Shown: positions 40,117 to 49,765 of the stretch, one piece after another | Layout of the letters: every line of letters starts with the position of its first letter | How positions within the stretch are numbered: position 1 is the stretch's first letter | Origin: Jiella soli | GTDB taxonomy: Bacteria; Pseudomonadota; Alphaproteobacteria; Rhizobiales; Rhizobiaceae | Assembly: GCF_020615385.1 (NCBI RefSeq) | Contig: NZ_JAJAVB010000009.1 | Span: 1-64,000 of the forward strand | Direction of reading: 5' to 3' | DNA length: 64,000 bases | Notes under the pieces: generated by a model | Told to the model about the DNA's origin: nothing | What the model saw: only the letters and a program-made list of their open reading frames with translations | The model's database searches: none | Position numbers and translations under genes: made by a program

Positions 40117-40365
40117 ACGCGCGGGCAAGGCCGCTTGAGGCTGGGAATAAGATTTTTCGCCGCCATGCGCAAGCCCGCAGAATGCGCATCCGGCATCGCG
40201 GCACGGCGCATGAAGAGGCGGCGGCGCGGCCTAGCTTAAGCCGCCTGGGCAGAGGCCGTCCACGCTAATGCGCCGAACGGCAGCTCGGCCGCGGAAGCAA
40301 CCCGCGACCGGCGACATGTCTCGATGTGCCGCGGCGACTGCGGGAAAAATCCCGCCCGTCCGAAG

Positions 40366-40818
40366 TCAGTGGTTGCCGGAAGCCTTCTGGAACGCTTCGC
40401 GGCCCGGCTTCAGCATGTCCTGCGCGACGCTCTGGGTCAGCGACTGCATGTCCTTGACCTGGTCGGTCGCCATCTCGATCTGCTTGCGCACATAGGCGGT
40501 CTGCATCTCGATGATGTCGGCGAAGGACTTGGCGGCCATCATCTGGTCGAGATGCTGGAAACCGAGCTCGGCATTCGTGCGCATCGCGTCGATGGCCTTC
40601 TTCGACAGCTGGAGCGAACCCTGGTGGGCGTTCTCCATCGTCGACTCAAGCGCGCGCGTCGCCTCGTCGGCGGCCGACTTCATCCGACCATAGGCTTCCT
40701 TCGACTGCTCCATCGACTTCTGCGTCATGGCGCGGAAGGTCTCGGTCATCTGGCTGGGATCCATGCCCATCATCGACTGCGGGTTCGGCATCGCGAACGG
40801 ATCTCTGGCGTCGGACAT
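40366..40818 (-). CDS. Phasin family protein
   Basis: A 150-residue, almost wholly alpha-helical, Met/Gln/Ala-rich protein with the Phasin_2-type pattern (ETFRAMTQKSMEQSKEAYGR, AFQHLDQMMAAKS-like LGFQHLDQMMAAKSFAD, YVRKQIEMATDQ). Phasins coat polyhydroxyalkanoate granules and control granule size. No signal peptide. The ATG is preceded by AAGGAGAC, a strong ribosome site. A TGCAGTGCA element upstream could be a PhaR/AniA-type operator. Confidence 0.9.
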   Translation of the reverse strand: MSDARDPFAMPNPQSMMGMDPSQMTETFRAMTQKSMEQSKEAYGRMKSAADEATRALESTMENAHQGSLQLSKKAIDAMRTNAELGFQHLDQMMAAKSFADIIEMQTAYVRKQIEMATDQVKDMQSLTQSVAQDMLKPGREAFQKASGNH

Positions 40819-40899
40819 TCGACTGTCTCCTTATGAATTATTCTCTGGACCACCGCCTGTATTGCGACCAGCGGATGCCTCTTTGTTTATCATTTTTAT

Positions 40900-40914
40900 T
40901 TGTGCAGTGCAACA
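40900..40914 (-). promoter_or_regulatory. Possible PhaR/AniA-type operator upstream of the phasin gene
   Basis: TTGTGCAGTGCAACA contains TGC-N3-GCA, resembling the TGC-rich palindromes bound by PHA-responsive repressors in alphaproteobacteria. It lies in an AT-rich island 82 bases upstream of the phasin start, in the shared region with the divergent histidine kinase gene. Confidence 0.35.
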
Positions 40915-41105
40915 TACTCCCCACGATTCCGGCTCGCTCTCGCGGAAACGTTAACCCTTCCGGGCGACTAGGGCCGGGTTCGCATGGTCGGCGGCTTTAT
41001 TCGCCGGATGCAGGCTATTATGAATCCATTCTTAAAGCGGCCGAAGAATCCGAATGCGGAGGAGCCCCTCGCGGCAGGCGGGCGGCCAGAGTGGAAGCGT
41101 AACCG

Positions 41106-44100
41106 ATGGCGACATCGACGGTGCCCAATGCGTTGGCGATCATGGCAACGCCGCTCGTGCGGACGGCCAACACCGCCTCTGCCGCGCTTGCCGTGTTCTC
41201 GGCGGACATGTCGGCTCTCGTCTGGGTCAACCAGGCGGGGGCAGCGCTTTTTGGCCCCGCTTCGGCCGGCGCGAAGGCCGAGCCGTCCGGCGCCTCGCCG
41301 GCCATGCTGCGGCAACTGCGCGCCGCAGCGGGTACGTTGAGCCGCAAGGGCCGTGCAACGGCCATGATCCGCCCGGCCGCCATGGGCTTCGCCAGACCGC
41401 TGACCGCCGAACTCACGCAATTCGACGTGCCGGAGGCAGGCGCTTGCGCGCTGATGCGGATCGAGATGGCCGGACGGACGCCGGAGACGGCCGAGACGCG
41501 CGATGCGCGGCTTTTGGCCGAGGCCGGAGCGGCAGGACTCTACGGATCCGACGGCATCCAGCTTGCCGCTGCGCCCGCCACGGCCTTTCCCGATACGCTC
41601 GATGCGCAGGCGGTCAGCGCCTTTGCCGCCTCGGACGAGGAGACGGGAAGCCTCGAGGCGGCGGACGGCTCCCAGGTCGGCCTCGCCCGCATCGCGGCGG
41701 ACCGCATCGCGGCCTGGCTGGTGTCCCCGCCGCGCCAGGACGATGCGGCACCGGACGAACCCGTGACGGAAGTCGCGGCCGAGGCTCCGCTCGCGGCCAC
41801 CGGGCCCCAGCGCCTCCATTCAAGCTGGGGCGCCAGTGCAGCCGAGGCGGCGACCGGGCGAGTGGCGGCGCAGGAAGATGGTCCGCCGGAAGCCGGCACA
41901 GAGGCGGATGAACCCGCGGCCGCCGCTTCGGGCGAAGGGGAGCCCGACGAACAGGAGAGCGCGCCCCCCGCCTTGCCCGGCAACATGCAGGAAGAGGCCG
42001 CGAGTCCGCGGCGCGGGGACGCGGAGACCGTGTCGCGCCCGCTTCGCAGGCATTCGCTCTGGAGCGTTGGACCGCAGGATGCGGCGACCGACGCCGAGAC
42101 CGCAACAGAGCCCCCGGAAGCCTCCGCGCCGGCTGCCGCCGGGCCCGAGCCTGTCGCCGAGGACGATGCGGTGACGTCCGATGAGGAAACGGCCGACGTG
42201 CCGCCACCGCCCGAAGCCGAGCCCTCCGCCGAGGACGGGACCGCATCGGACGAGCCCGACGAAACTGCGCCGGAGGCGGAAGCCGTGGCAGCGGCCGCCG
42301 AGGCGACTGGCGCGCAGAAGGCGGATGTCCGTCCGGTGACGGCGGCCGACTTCCCGCATGTCGGCGGGCTGTCGGAGGGCGAGGACGAACCCTTCCTGCC
42401 GCTGTTCGACGTTGCGCCGGTCCGCTTCGTCTGGCGGCTCGACGCCGAAGGCCGCTTCCGCTCGCTGTCGCCGGAATTCGCGCGGGCGGTCGGGCCGCTT
42501 TCCGCCGATGTTCTCGATCGCAGCTTTTCGGAGGTGGCGCGCGCCTATCGGCTCGATCCCGAGGGCGCTGTCGAAAGGCTGCTGCAGCGCCGGGACACCT
42601 GGTCCGGCCGCACGGTCTTCTGGCCGGTCCAGAACGCCGCCATGCGGGCGCCGGTCGATCTCGCCGCGCTTCCTGTCTATGCGCGCGACCGCAGCTTCGA
42701 CGGATTTCGCGGGTTCGGCATCGCCCGGCTCGCCGATTCCGTCGCCGATCCGGATGCGCTCGGCCTGTCGCTCGGCCAGGCCATGGCGGGCGAGCCTGCC
42801 GGGTCGGAGATGAGGAGAGAGGACGATCCCCCGGTCTCGGGCGAAGCCCGGATGGCAAAAGCCCTCCTCCAGAGCATTTCGCCCGATTCCGCCGACGTTC
42901 CGTTCGGACGCCGCGATCCGTCCGAGCGGCCGGCCGGACCGGACGGCGCCGAGGAGGCGCGCAAGATCATCCGGCTGGAAGAGCGTCGCCGCTTGAAGGA
43001 TGGAACCCTCAGTCCGGCGGAGGAGGACGCCTTCCGGGCGATCGGCGAGCGGCTGGCCGACAGACCGGGCCCGCGCGATCTCGAAGAGGCGGTCAGGCTG
43101 GCCTCCGCCCGTATCGAGGCGATCGAGGAAGGCCGCACGGGGACCGCCGACATCCTTGGCGGGGAAGCGGATGCCGCCGGTTCGCCGGACGCACCCGATA
43201 CCCCCACGGCAGACCCCCGGAACGCGGCTCCCGCCGCGATCGACCGGCCCGCGACAGGGCATCCGCCGAGGCGCGAGATGCAGCCGGCCGAAGCCATGGC
43301 AGCGCAGGAGGGGGAAGCGTCTCCTGCCGATGAGGACGACGCGCAGTTCAGCAGCGGGCTGGAACGGATATACGGCTTCCTGCCGATGCCGATCCTGGTG
43401 CGCCGCCGCGACGAACTCGTCTACGCCAACCGCGAGTTCCTGGACCTCACGGGCTATGGAGACCTTACCGCCCTCGTCGCCGCGGGCGGCCTCGACGCTC
43501 TCGTCTGCGAGCCCGACGCGGTGACGGGCGCCAACGGCGCGGTCACGCTGCAAAGGGCGAATGGCGACCGGCTGTCGGTCCGGGCGCATCTCCAGCGCGC
43601 GACGATCGCCGGGCAGTCCTGCCTGGTGATGTCCTATTTCGCTTCGCCCCGGCTCTGCGCCGCCACGCTCGACCGCCTCGGCCCGGCCGCGGTGGCCGTC
43701 GCCCCCGATGCCGAAGCCCAAGCCGGCGGGAGCGCCGACGCGGGCGGCAAGGACGCGGCGGAGTTCGCAGCCGTGCTCGACCGGGCGGCCGATGGCGTCG
43801 TCCTGATCGACGAGGCCGGCGCCGTGCGGACGATGAATTCTTCAGCGCATTCGCTGTTCGCCATTCCCGAGGACGACGTGGCGGGAAGACCCTTTGCCGC
43901 ATTGTTCGCGCATGAGAGCCAGAAGGGCCTGCGCGGCGATCTCGAGCGGCTGCGCGCCAGCAATGGCGGCAATGGCGAAGAGGCTGGCGATGCCGGTCCG
44001 CCGGCTTCGCCTATCGCGGAACGCAACGCCATCGGCCGGGTCGCCGATGGCGGCTTCGTCCCGATGGCCGTCCGACTGGTGCGCCTGCCCGAAGGGCGCG

Positions 44101-44891
44101 GCTTTGCCGCCGTCGTGCGGGACATCACCCGCTTCAAGGAGATCGAGGAGGATCTCGTCAGGGCGCGCAATGCGGCCGAGGCCGAGAGCATGCACAAGAG
44201 CGCATTTCTCGCCAACGTCTCGCACGAGCTGCGCACGCCGCTGAACGCCATCGTCGGCTTTGCCGACCTGATGGTCTCGGAAAGCCTCGGACCGATCGAG
44301 AACCCGCGCTATCTGGAATATCTGGAAGACATCAAGCGCTCGGGCCATCACGTGCTCGATCTTATCAACGAGCTCTTCGACATCTCGAAGATCGAGACCG
44401 GCCGTCTGAGCCTCGCCTTCGAGGCGATCTCCCTGACCGAAGTGGTGACCGAGGTCGCGGCGGTGACGGGCCCGCAGGCCCAGCGCCAACGGGTGATCGT
44501 GCGCACCCACCTGCCCTCTTCCGTGCCGCCGGTGGTCGCCGACCGCGCCACCTTGCGGCAAGTTGCCGGCAATCTCGTCGCCAACGCCATCCGCTCGACG
44601 CCGGCCGGCGGCCAGGTCATCGTCTCCACCCGCTACGACGCGCAGGAGGGCGTCGCCCTGCGCGTCCGCGATAGCGGGGGTGGCCTGCGCGAGGACGAGA
44701 TCACGGCGCTGATGCGTCCGATGCACGAGGGCGGGCCGCAGGGCGCACCGGCCGAGGGAGGCGGCTTCGCGCTCGCCCTCACCAAGGCGATGGTCGAGGC
44801 CAACCGGGCGACCTTCACGGTTTCCTCGTCCCCCGGCGAGGGGACCCTCTTCGAGATCGTCTTTCCGCCGGCGCGCGTTCTCATCGACTGA
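41106..44891 (+). CDS. pdhS: Large PAS-domain sensor histidine kinase, PdhS-like
   Basis: A 1261-residue kinase without membrane segments. Residues about 250-420 are an acidic Ala/Pro/Glu-rich low-complexity linker. PAS-like domains lie at about 430-560 (LPLFDVAPVRFVWRLDAEGR), 750-850 (FLPMPILVRRRDELVYANRE) and 880-1005 (ADGVVLIDEAGAVRTMN). The HisKA phospho-His is His1040 in SHELRTPLNAIVGFADLM. The ATPase domain has N-box NLVANAIRSTP, G1 DSGGGL and G2 GGGFALALTKAM. The C-terminal half matches PdhS of Brucella/rhizobia, which controls DivK and cell-cycle polarity. It is longer than Brucella PdhS (about 1035 residues). A TTAACCC near 40951 could be a CtrA half-site. Confidence 0.85.
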   Translation: MATSTVPNALAIMATPLVRTANTASAALAVFSADMSALVWVNQAGAALFGPASAGAKAEPSGASPAMLRQLRAAAGTLSRKGRATAMIRPAAMGFARPLTAELTQFDVPEAGACALMRIEMAGRTPETAETRDARLLAEAGAAGLYGSDGIQLAAAPATAFPDTLDAQAVSAFAASDEETGSLEAADGSQVGLARIAADRIAAWLVSPPRQDDAAPDEPVTEVAAEAPLAATGPQRLHSSWGASAAEAATGRVAAQEDGPPEAGTEADEPAAAASGEGEPDEQESAPPALPGNMQEEAASPRRGDAETVSRPLRRHSLWSVGPQDAATDAETATEPPEASAPAAAGPEPVAEDDAVTSDEETADVPPPPEAEPSAEDGTASDEPDETAPEAEAVAAAAEATGAQKADVRPVTAADFPHVGGLSEGEDEPFLPLFDVAPVRFVWRLDAEGRFRSLSPEFARAVGPLSADVLDRSFSEVARAYRLDPEGAVERLLQRRDTWSGRTVFWPVQNAAMRAPVDLAALPVYARDRSFDGFRGFGIARLADSVADPDALGLSLGQAMAGEPAGSEMRREDDPPVSGEARMAKALLQSISPDSADVPFGRRDPSERPAGPDGAEEARKIIRLEERRRLKDGTLSPAEEDAFRAIGERLADRPGPRDLEEAVRLASARIEAIEEGRTGTADILGGEADAAGSPDAPDTPTADPRNAAPAAIDRPATGHPPRREMQPAEAMAAQEGEASPADEDDAQFSSGLERIYGFLPMPILVRRRDELVYANREFLDLTGYGDLTALVAAGGLDALVCEPDAVTGANGAVTLQRANGDRLSVRAHLQRATIAGQSCLVMSYFASPRLCAATLDRLGPAAVAVAPDAEAQAGGSADAGGKDAAEFAAVLDRAADGVVLIDEAGAVRTMNSSAHSLFAIPEDDVAGRPFAALFAHESQKGLRGDLERLRASNGGNGEEAGDAGPPASPIAERNAIGRVADGGFVPMAVRLVRLPEGRGFAAVVRDITRFKEIEEDLVRARNAAEAESMHKSAFLANVSHELRTPLNAIVGFADLMVSESLGPIENPRYLEYLEDIKRSGHHVLDLINELFDISKIETGRLSLAFEAISLTEVVTEVAAVTGPQAQRQRVIVRTHLPSSVPPVVADRATLRQVAGNLVANAIRSTPAGGQVIVSTRYDAQEGVALRVRDSGGGLREDEITALMRPMHEGGPQGAPAEGGGFALALTKAMVEANRATFTVSSSPGEGTLFEIVFPPARVLID

Positions 44892-44903
44892 CGGCCCGCG
44901 CGC

Positions 44904-46046
44904 CTACCGCGCCAGCATTCCGCGATAGAGATCGGCGACGGTCGCCATGACCGCCTCCTCGGTATAGCCGCCGAGAACCCTTGCGCGGGCGGCCGCGCCC
45001 ATGGCGGCGACGCGGGCCGGATCGGCGGCGAGTTCGGCGAGCCGTTCGGCAAGCGCCGCCGCGTCGTCCGGCGGAACCACGAAGCCCTCCACCCCGTCGC
45101 GCACGAAACTGCGGCACCCCGGGACGTCGGTGGTGAGGATCGCACGCCCGCAGGCCGCGCCTTCCAGAAGCGAACGCGGCAGACCCTCGCCGCCCCGCGA
45201 GGGCAGGCAGCAGACGTGGTAGCCGCGCCAGACGGCCCCGACGTCGCGGGTCCGGCCATGCCAGGCGATGCCGTCGCGACTCTGCCACTCCGCCAGCCGC
45301 GCCCCGGGGATCGCCTTCGGATTGTCGGGGTCCGGTGCGCCGTAAAGCGACAGCGTGATGTCATGACCGCGGGCGCGCGCCCTGGTCACGGCCTCGACGG
45401 CAATGTCCGCCCCTTTCGACCAGAGCATGCGCGAGACGAGCGCGACCTTCAGCGGCGGCTGCAGCGGCATCGGCGCCGCCGCGAAGGCCTGCGGATCGAC
45501 CCCGGCGCCGCCGACGATGGTCACGCGCGGGTCCGTTGCCGCAAGGCCAAGCAGAGCGGGGTCGTCGGAGTTCTCGAAGAGGAAGTGCGTGCCGGCAGAG
45601 GCGAGCCCGCTGCGGATCGCGGCGCGCAGGGCCAGCCGGGCGGATCGCCCGACGAGGTCGGTCTTGGCGCCCAGAAGGCCGAAGCCGGTGACGGCGAGGA
45701 TGCGCCGGTCGATGCCGGCGAGCCGCGCCGCCGCAGCGCCGGTCATGATGCCCTTCAGCGAAATGCAGTGGACGATGTCCGGCCGTTCCGTCCGGAAGAT
45801 CGCGGCGAGCCGCGACACCGCCGATGCCGTCGCGAACGGGCTGAGGCTGCGCCGCTCGGCCTCGAGCGGCACCAGGCGCCCGCCGGCCGCCGCGATCGGG
45901 CCGGCATGATCGCGCACCCGCGTCGCGACGATCACCTCCAGCCCGAGCCCGGCGGCCGCGCGGATCATCGGCAGGAAATGCGAGGCGACGAACCAGTCCT
46001 CGGTCGCCACGAAGGCGATCTTGGCTCTCGGCGGAACGGGCTGCAT
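44904..46046 (-). CDS. Family 4 glycosyltransferase
   Basis: A 380-residue GT-B glycosyltransferase. The N-domain opens KIAFVATEDWFVASHFLPMIRAA (family EDW-F-shxLP type). The C-domain has KVALVSRMLWSKGADIAVEA and the donor-binding SRGGEGLPRSLLEGAACGRAILTTD, with the EG-PRSLLEGA element of retaining GT4 enzymes. The N-terminal pattern resembles PglA/CapM-like polysaccharide transferases. Product unknown; it is a single gene downstream of a RIME-like element, convergent with the kinase gene. Confidence 0.88.
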   Translation of the reverse strand: MQPVPPRAKIAFVATEDWFVASHFLPMIRAAAGLGLEVIVATRVRDHAGPIAAAGGRLVPLEAERRSLSPFATASAVSRLAAIFRTERPDIVHCISLKGIMTGAAAARLAGIDRRILAVTGFGLLGAKTDLVGRSARLALRAAIRSGLASAGTHFLFENSDDPALLGLAATDPRVTIVGGAGVDPQAFAAAPMPLQPPLKVALVSRMLWSKGADIAVEAVTRARARGHDITLSLYGAPDPDNPKAIPGARLAEWQSRDGIAWHGRTRDVGAVWRGYHVCCLPSRGGEGLPRSLLEGAACGRAILTTDVPGCRSFVRDGVEGFVVPPDDAAALAERLAELAADPARVAAMGAAARARVLGGYTEEAVMATVADLYRGMLAR

Positions 46047-46090
46047 GCGGCGGCTGCGACCTCTGCTTGACGATGACTCGGCGACAGGCC

Positions 46091-46192
46091 TTAGAGCGCC
46101 GCGCGTCCGTTTGGACGCGCAAAGGACGCTCTAACTCATTGAATCTTCGCATCGTGCTTTCCGAAAATCGATTCCGATTTTCGGGCCGATGC
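46091..46192. repeat. RIME-like rhizobial intergenic mosaic element
   Basis: Two palindromic modules. Module 1: TTAGAGCG (46091-46098) with CGCTCTAA (46127-46134), enclosing GCGCGTCC-GTTT-GGACGCGC (46101-46120). Module 2: GCATCG (46149-46154) with CGATGC (46187-46192), enclosing CCGAAAATCG-ATTC-CGATTTTCGG (46161-46184). Both modules match the RIME repeats I know from Rhizobium and Sinorhizobium intergenic regions. It lies between the RND operon end and the glycosyltransferase start. Confidence 0.85.
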
Positions 46193-46264
46193 TGTAGCAT
46201 CCGGCCGGTGCGACGCGGAGTCCCGGTCGCGCCTTGTGCACGCTATGCGCTGCCGCCGATGCCT

Positions 46265-49200
46265 CTATTCGGCCGCCGGCTGCAGTCCCGCGGGCTGATC
46301 GCGTTCCGGCCGGACCTTGTGCGGGAACTCGGTCACCCGCTGCCAGGTCGGGGCGGCCGGCAGGAGCTCCGGCTGGTTCGCCGGCAGGATCTGGCCGGAA
46401 TAGGCCACGGCCAGCTCGCCGCCGACATGGCCCGGCTCTTCCTCCGCGCGGTTCGGCTTCAGCATCCACCGGAACAGCCGGCCGGTGACATGGCTGAGAT
46501 CGTCCATCAGCGTGTAGACTGAGGGGATGAAGACCAGCGACAGGACGGTCGAGACCACCAGGCCGCCGATCACCGCGATCGCCATCGGCGCGCGGAACTC
46601 GCCGCCCTCGCCCGAGGCCATCGCCGCCGGAACCATGCCGGCGACCATGGCGAGGGTCGTCATGATGATCGGGCGCGCCCGCTTGCGGCCGGCATCGATG
46701 ATCGCCTCGGTCTGGCTGACGCCATGCTTTTCCTGCTCGACCGCGAAGTCGACAAGCATGATGGCGTTCTTGGTGACGATGCCCATCAACATGAGAATGC
46801 CGATGACGACCGGCATCGAGACGGCATTGTGCGTCAGGAGCAGCGCGCCGACGACGCCGCCGACCGAAAGGGGCAGCGAGGCGAGAATGGTGATCGGCAG
46901 GAAGACGCTGCCGAACAAGAGGATCAGGACGACGAGCACCATCATGATGCCGGCGCCCATCGCCTGCGCAAAACCGCCGAACACCTCGGCCTGGATCTCG
47001 GCATCGCCCGTCTCCTGCAGCCGCACGCCCTCGGGCATGTTCTTGACCGCCGGCAGTTCCCTGATCTTCTCCAGTCCCTGTCCGATCTCGTAGCCGGGCA
47101 TCATCGACGAGCCGACCTTGACCAGGCGATCCCGGTCGTAGCGGTCGATCGTCGAGGGGCCCTGGCCGAAGCGGATGTCGGCGACCGAGTCGAGCGGCAC
47201 GGAGGCGCCGGCAGCCGTCGTGACCCGCAGGTTCTTGATCGTCGACAGGTCCTTGCGGGCGTTCTCCTCGAGTTCGACGCGGATCGGCACCTGCCGCGCG
47301 CCGACATTGAACTTGGCAAGGTTGGCGCCGACATCGCCGATCGTGGCGACCCGGACGGTCTGCGAGATCTGGTCGGGCGTCACGCCGAGATCGGCGGCCT
47401 GGTCGAGGCGCGGCCGAATGCGGATCTCCGGGCGCGGGAATGAGGCCATCGCCGAAGGGTTGGAGAACATCGGGTCGCGCCGCATCTCGCTTTCCAGGCG
47501 CGAGGCGACGTCGGCGACCTTGTCGCCGTCAGCGCCGAGAATTCCGACGGAGAGTTCGCGCTCGCCGCGATCGTTGACGTAGAAGGAGCGGATGTCGGGA
47601 ATGGCCGCCAGCTTGTCGGCGATGATCGGCTCCAGCTCTGCCTGGCTGCGGGTGCGTTCCCACTTGCGCGACAGGTTGATGGTCAGCGCCGCCCGGCGCA
47701 GTTCCAGCGTTCCCGTCGGGCTCGACCCGCCGATGACGAGGACGCTCCGGACCTCCGGCAGTTCCTTGATGGTCCGCATCGCCTTGTCGGCCGCCTGACG
47801 CGTGTCCTCGAGCGTCGCGCCCGGCGGCAGTTCGAGCGAGGCGACGATGCGCGAGGAATCCTCCTTGGGAATGAAGCCCGTCGGCAGGTATTTCGTGCTC
47901 ATCATCGACAGCACGAAGAGACCGATGCCGGCGATCAGCGTCAGCCAGCGCCAGCGCACGGTCACGCGCAAAATGCCGGTATAGGCCCGCATGACGAGCC
48001 CGTCGCGATGCTCGACCCGGTGCGGCCGGGCGATATAGGCGAGAAGCGCGGCGAGGATGATCGCGCCGCCGCCGATGGCGAGCGACAGCTCCACCGCCCG
48101 CTCGTAGCTCACCTCGGGCAGCATTCCCGCATAGGAGGCGACCGTCGCCACGAAGCCGTTGCCGAGATCGGCGCCGGGGATGAAGACGAGCGCGAAGAGC
48201 GCGCCGATCGCAAGCACCGCCAGCGGGCCGAAGAGGCCGAGCTTCCTGCCGAACAGCCGGAAGAAGCCCGGGCCCTCGGTCGCGTGCGGCCGGAAGAAAT
48301 AGGCGGCGAGCATCGGCGTGATCAGCCGCGCGACGAGCAGCGAGAAGAAGACGGCCATCGCGACGGTCAGGCCGAACTGCTTGAAGTACTGCCCGGCGAT
48401 ACCGCCCATGAAGGAGACCGGCGCGAAGACCGCCATGATCGTCGCCGTGATCGCGATGACGGCGAGGCCGATCTCGTCCGCCGCCTCCATCGCGGCACGA
48501 TAGGGCGTCTTCCCCATCGCCATGTGCCGCTCGATGTTCTCGATCTCGACGATCGCATCGTCGACGAGAATGCCGGTGACGAGGGTGATCGCCAGAAGGC
48601 TGACGAGGTTGAGCGAGAACCCCATCAAATCCATCGCCCAGAAGGTCGGGATCGCCGCCAGCGGCAGGGTGATCGCAGCGACGGCCGTCGCGCGCCAGTC
48701 GCGCAGGAACAGGAGAACGACGATGACGGCGAGGAGTGCGCCTTCCTCCAGCGTCTCCATCGCCGACTGATAGTTGCCGAAGGTCGAGGTGACGCTGTCG
48801 TCGATATTGGCGAAGGTGACGTCCGGATAGGCCTTGGCGAGTTCGGCAACCTTCTCCGCCGCCGCGTCGGCGACGGTCGTGTCGGAGGCGCCCTTGGCAC
48901 GATAGATCGAGAAGGCGACGACCGGCTGCCCGTCGAGCCGGGCAAAGGAGCGCGGCTCCTCCCAGGCGTCGATCACCTCGCCGAGATCCGACAGGCGCAC
49001 CTGGCGCCCGCCCGCGAGCGAGATCTTGGTGGATGCGAGACCCGAGACCGTGTCGGCGGCGGCGAGCGTGCGGATCGCCTGCTCCTGGCCGCCGAACTCG
49101 GCCCGGCCGCCGGAGCGGTCGACATTGGTCGAGCGCAGCTGCGCGTTGACCTGCGCCGCCGTGACGCCGAGCGCGGCGAGACGGTCCGGATCGAGCCGCA

Positions 49201-49765
49201 CCTGGATCTCGCGTTCGACACCGCCCATGCGCTCGACCCGGCCGACGCCCTTCAGCCCCTGCAGGGCGCGGATCACCGTGTCGTCGACGAACCAGGAGAG
49301 CTGTTCCGGCGTCTTGCCCGGCGCATAAGCGCCATAGGTGACGATCGACTGATCCTCGACATTAAGCCGCTGGATGATCGGCTCCTCGATCGTCGCCGGC
49401 AGGTCGGAGCGGATCTTGGCGATAGCGTCCTTGACGTCGTCGAGCGCCCGGCTGCTGTCGATCTCGAGCCGGAACTCGGCCGCCGTCACCGACGAGCCGT
49501 CGGTGATCGTCGAGGTGACGTGCTTGATGCCGGAGACGCTCGAGATCGCGTCTTCGACCTTCTTGGTGACCTGGGTCTCGAGCTCCGAGGGCGCCGAGCC
49601 GGATTCGGTCACCTGGACGGTGATCACCGGCACGTCGATGTTCGGAAAGCGGGTGATCGGCAGCCCGGAGAAGCTGACGAGCCCGAGCGCAATCAGGACC
49701 ACGAAGAGCAGGACCGGCGGAACCGGGTTGCGGATCGCCCAGCTGGAGAAGTTCCAGTTCATCAC
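46265..49765 (-). CDS. RND efflux transporter permease (AcrB family) with extra two-helix insertion
   Basis: A 1166-residue inner-membrane RND pump (usual length about 1030-1050). TM1 is LFVVLIALGLVSFSGLPI with FPNIDVPVITV following. The proton relay is intact: D402, D403 in GILVDDAIVEIENIE and K999 in GIVTKNAIMLVDF. Between TM6 and TM7, residues about 495-585 are extra relative to AcrB and carry two hydrophobic stretches (FGPLAVLAIGALFALVFIPG and LAIGGGAIILAALLAYIA). The C-terminus also extends about 90 residues beyond TM12, ending hydrophilic. Overlaps the adaptor gene stop by 4 bases. No TolC-type gene is nearby. Confidence 0.93.
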   Translation of the reverse strand: MMNWNFSSWAIRNPVPPVLLFVVLIALGLVSFSGLPITRFPNIDVPVITVQVTESGSAPSELETQVTKKVEDAISSVSGIKHVTSTITDGSSVTAAEFRLEIDSSRALDDVKDAIAKIRSDLPATIEEPIIQRLNVEDQSIVTYGAYAPGKTPEQLSWFVDDTVIRALQGLKGVGRVERMGGVEREIQVRLDPDRLAALGVTAAQVNAQLRSTNVDRSGGRAEFGGQEQAIRTLAAADTVSGLASTKISLAGGRQVRLSDLGEVIDAWEEPRSFARLDGQPVVAFSIYRAKGASDTTVADAAAEKVAELAKAYPDVTFANIDDSVTSTFGNYQSAMETLEEGALLAVIVVLLFLRDWRATAVAAITLPLAAIPTFWAMDLMGFSLNLVSLLAITLVTGILVDDAIVEIENIERHMAMGKTPYRAAMEAADEIGLAVIAITATIMAVFAPVSFMGGIAGQYFKQFGLTVAMAVFFSLLVARLITPMLAAYFFRPHATEGPGFFRLFGRKLGLFGPLAVLAIGALFALVFIPGADLGNGFVATVASYAGMLPEVSYERAVELSLAIGGGAIILAALLAYIARPHRVEHRDGLVMRAYTGILRVTVRWRWLTLIAGIGLFVLSMMSTKYLPTGFIPKEDSSRIVASLELPPGATLEDTRQAADKAMRTIKELPEVRSVLVIGGSSPTGTLELRRAALTINLSRKWERTRSQAELEPIIADKLAAIPDIRSFYVNDRGERELSVGILGADGDKVADVASRLESEMRRDPMFSNPSAMASFPRPEIRIRPRLDQAADLGVTPDQISQTVRVATIGDVGANLAKFNVGARQVPIRVELEENARKDLSTIKNLRVTTAAGASVPLDSVADIRFGQGPSTIDRYDRDRLVKVGSSMMPGYEIGQGLEKIRELPAVKNMPEGVRLQETGDAEIQAEVFGGFAQAMGAGIMMVLVVLILLFGSVFLPITILASLPLSVGGVVGALLLTHNAVSMPVVIGILMLMGIVTKNAIMLVDFAVEQEKHGVSQTEAIIDAGRKRARPIIMTTLAMVAGMVPAAMASGEGGEFRAPMAIAVIGGLVVSTVLSLVFIPSVYTLMDDLSHVTGRLFRWMLKPNRAEEEPGHVGGELAVAYSGQILPANQPELLPAAPTWQRVTEFPHKVRPERDQPAGLQPAAE

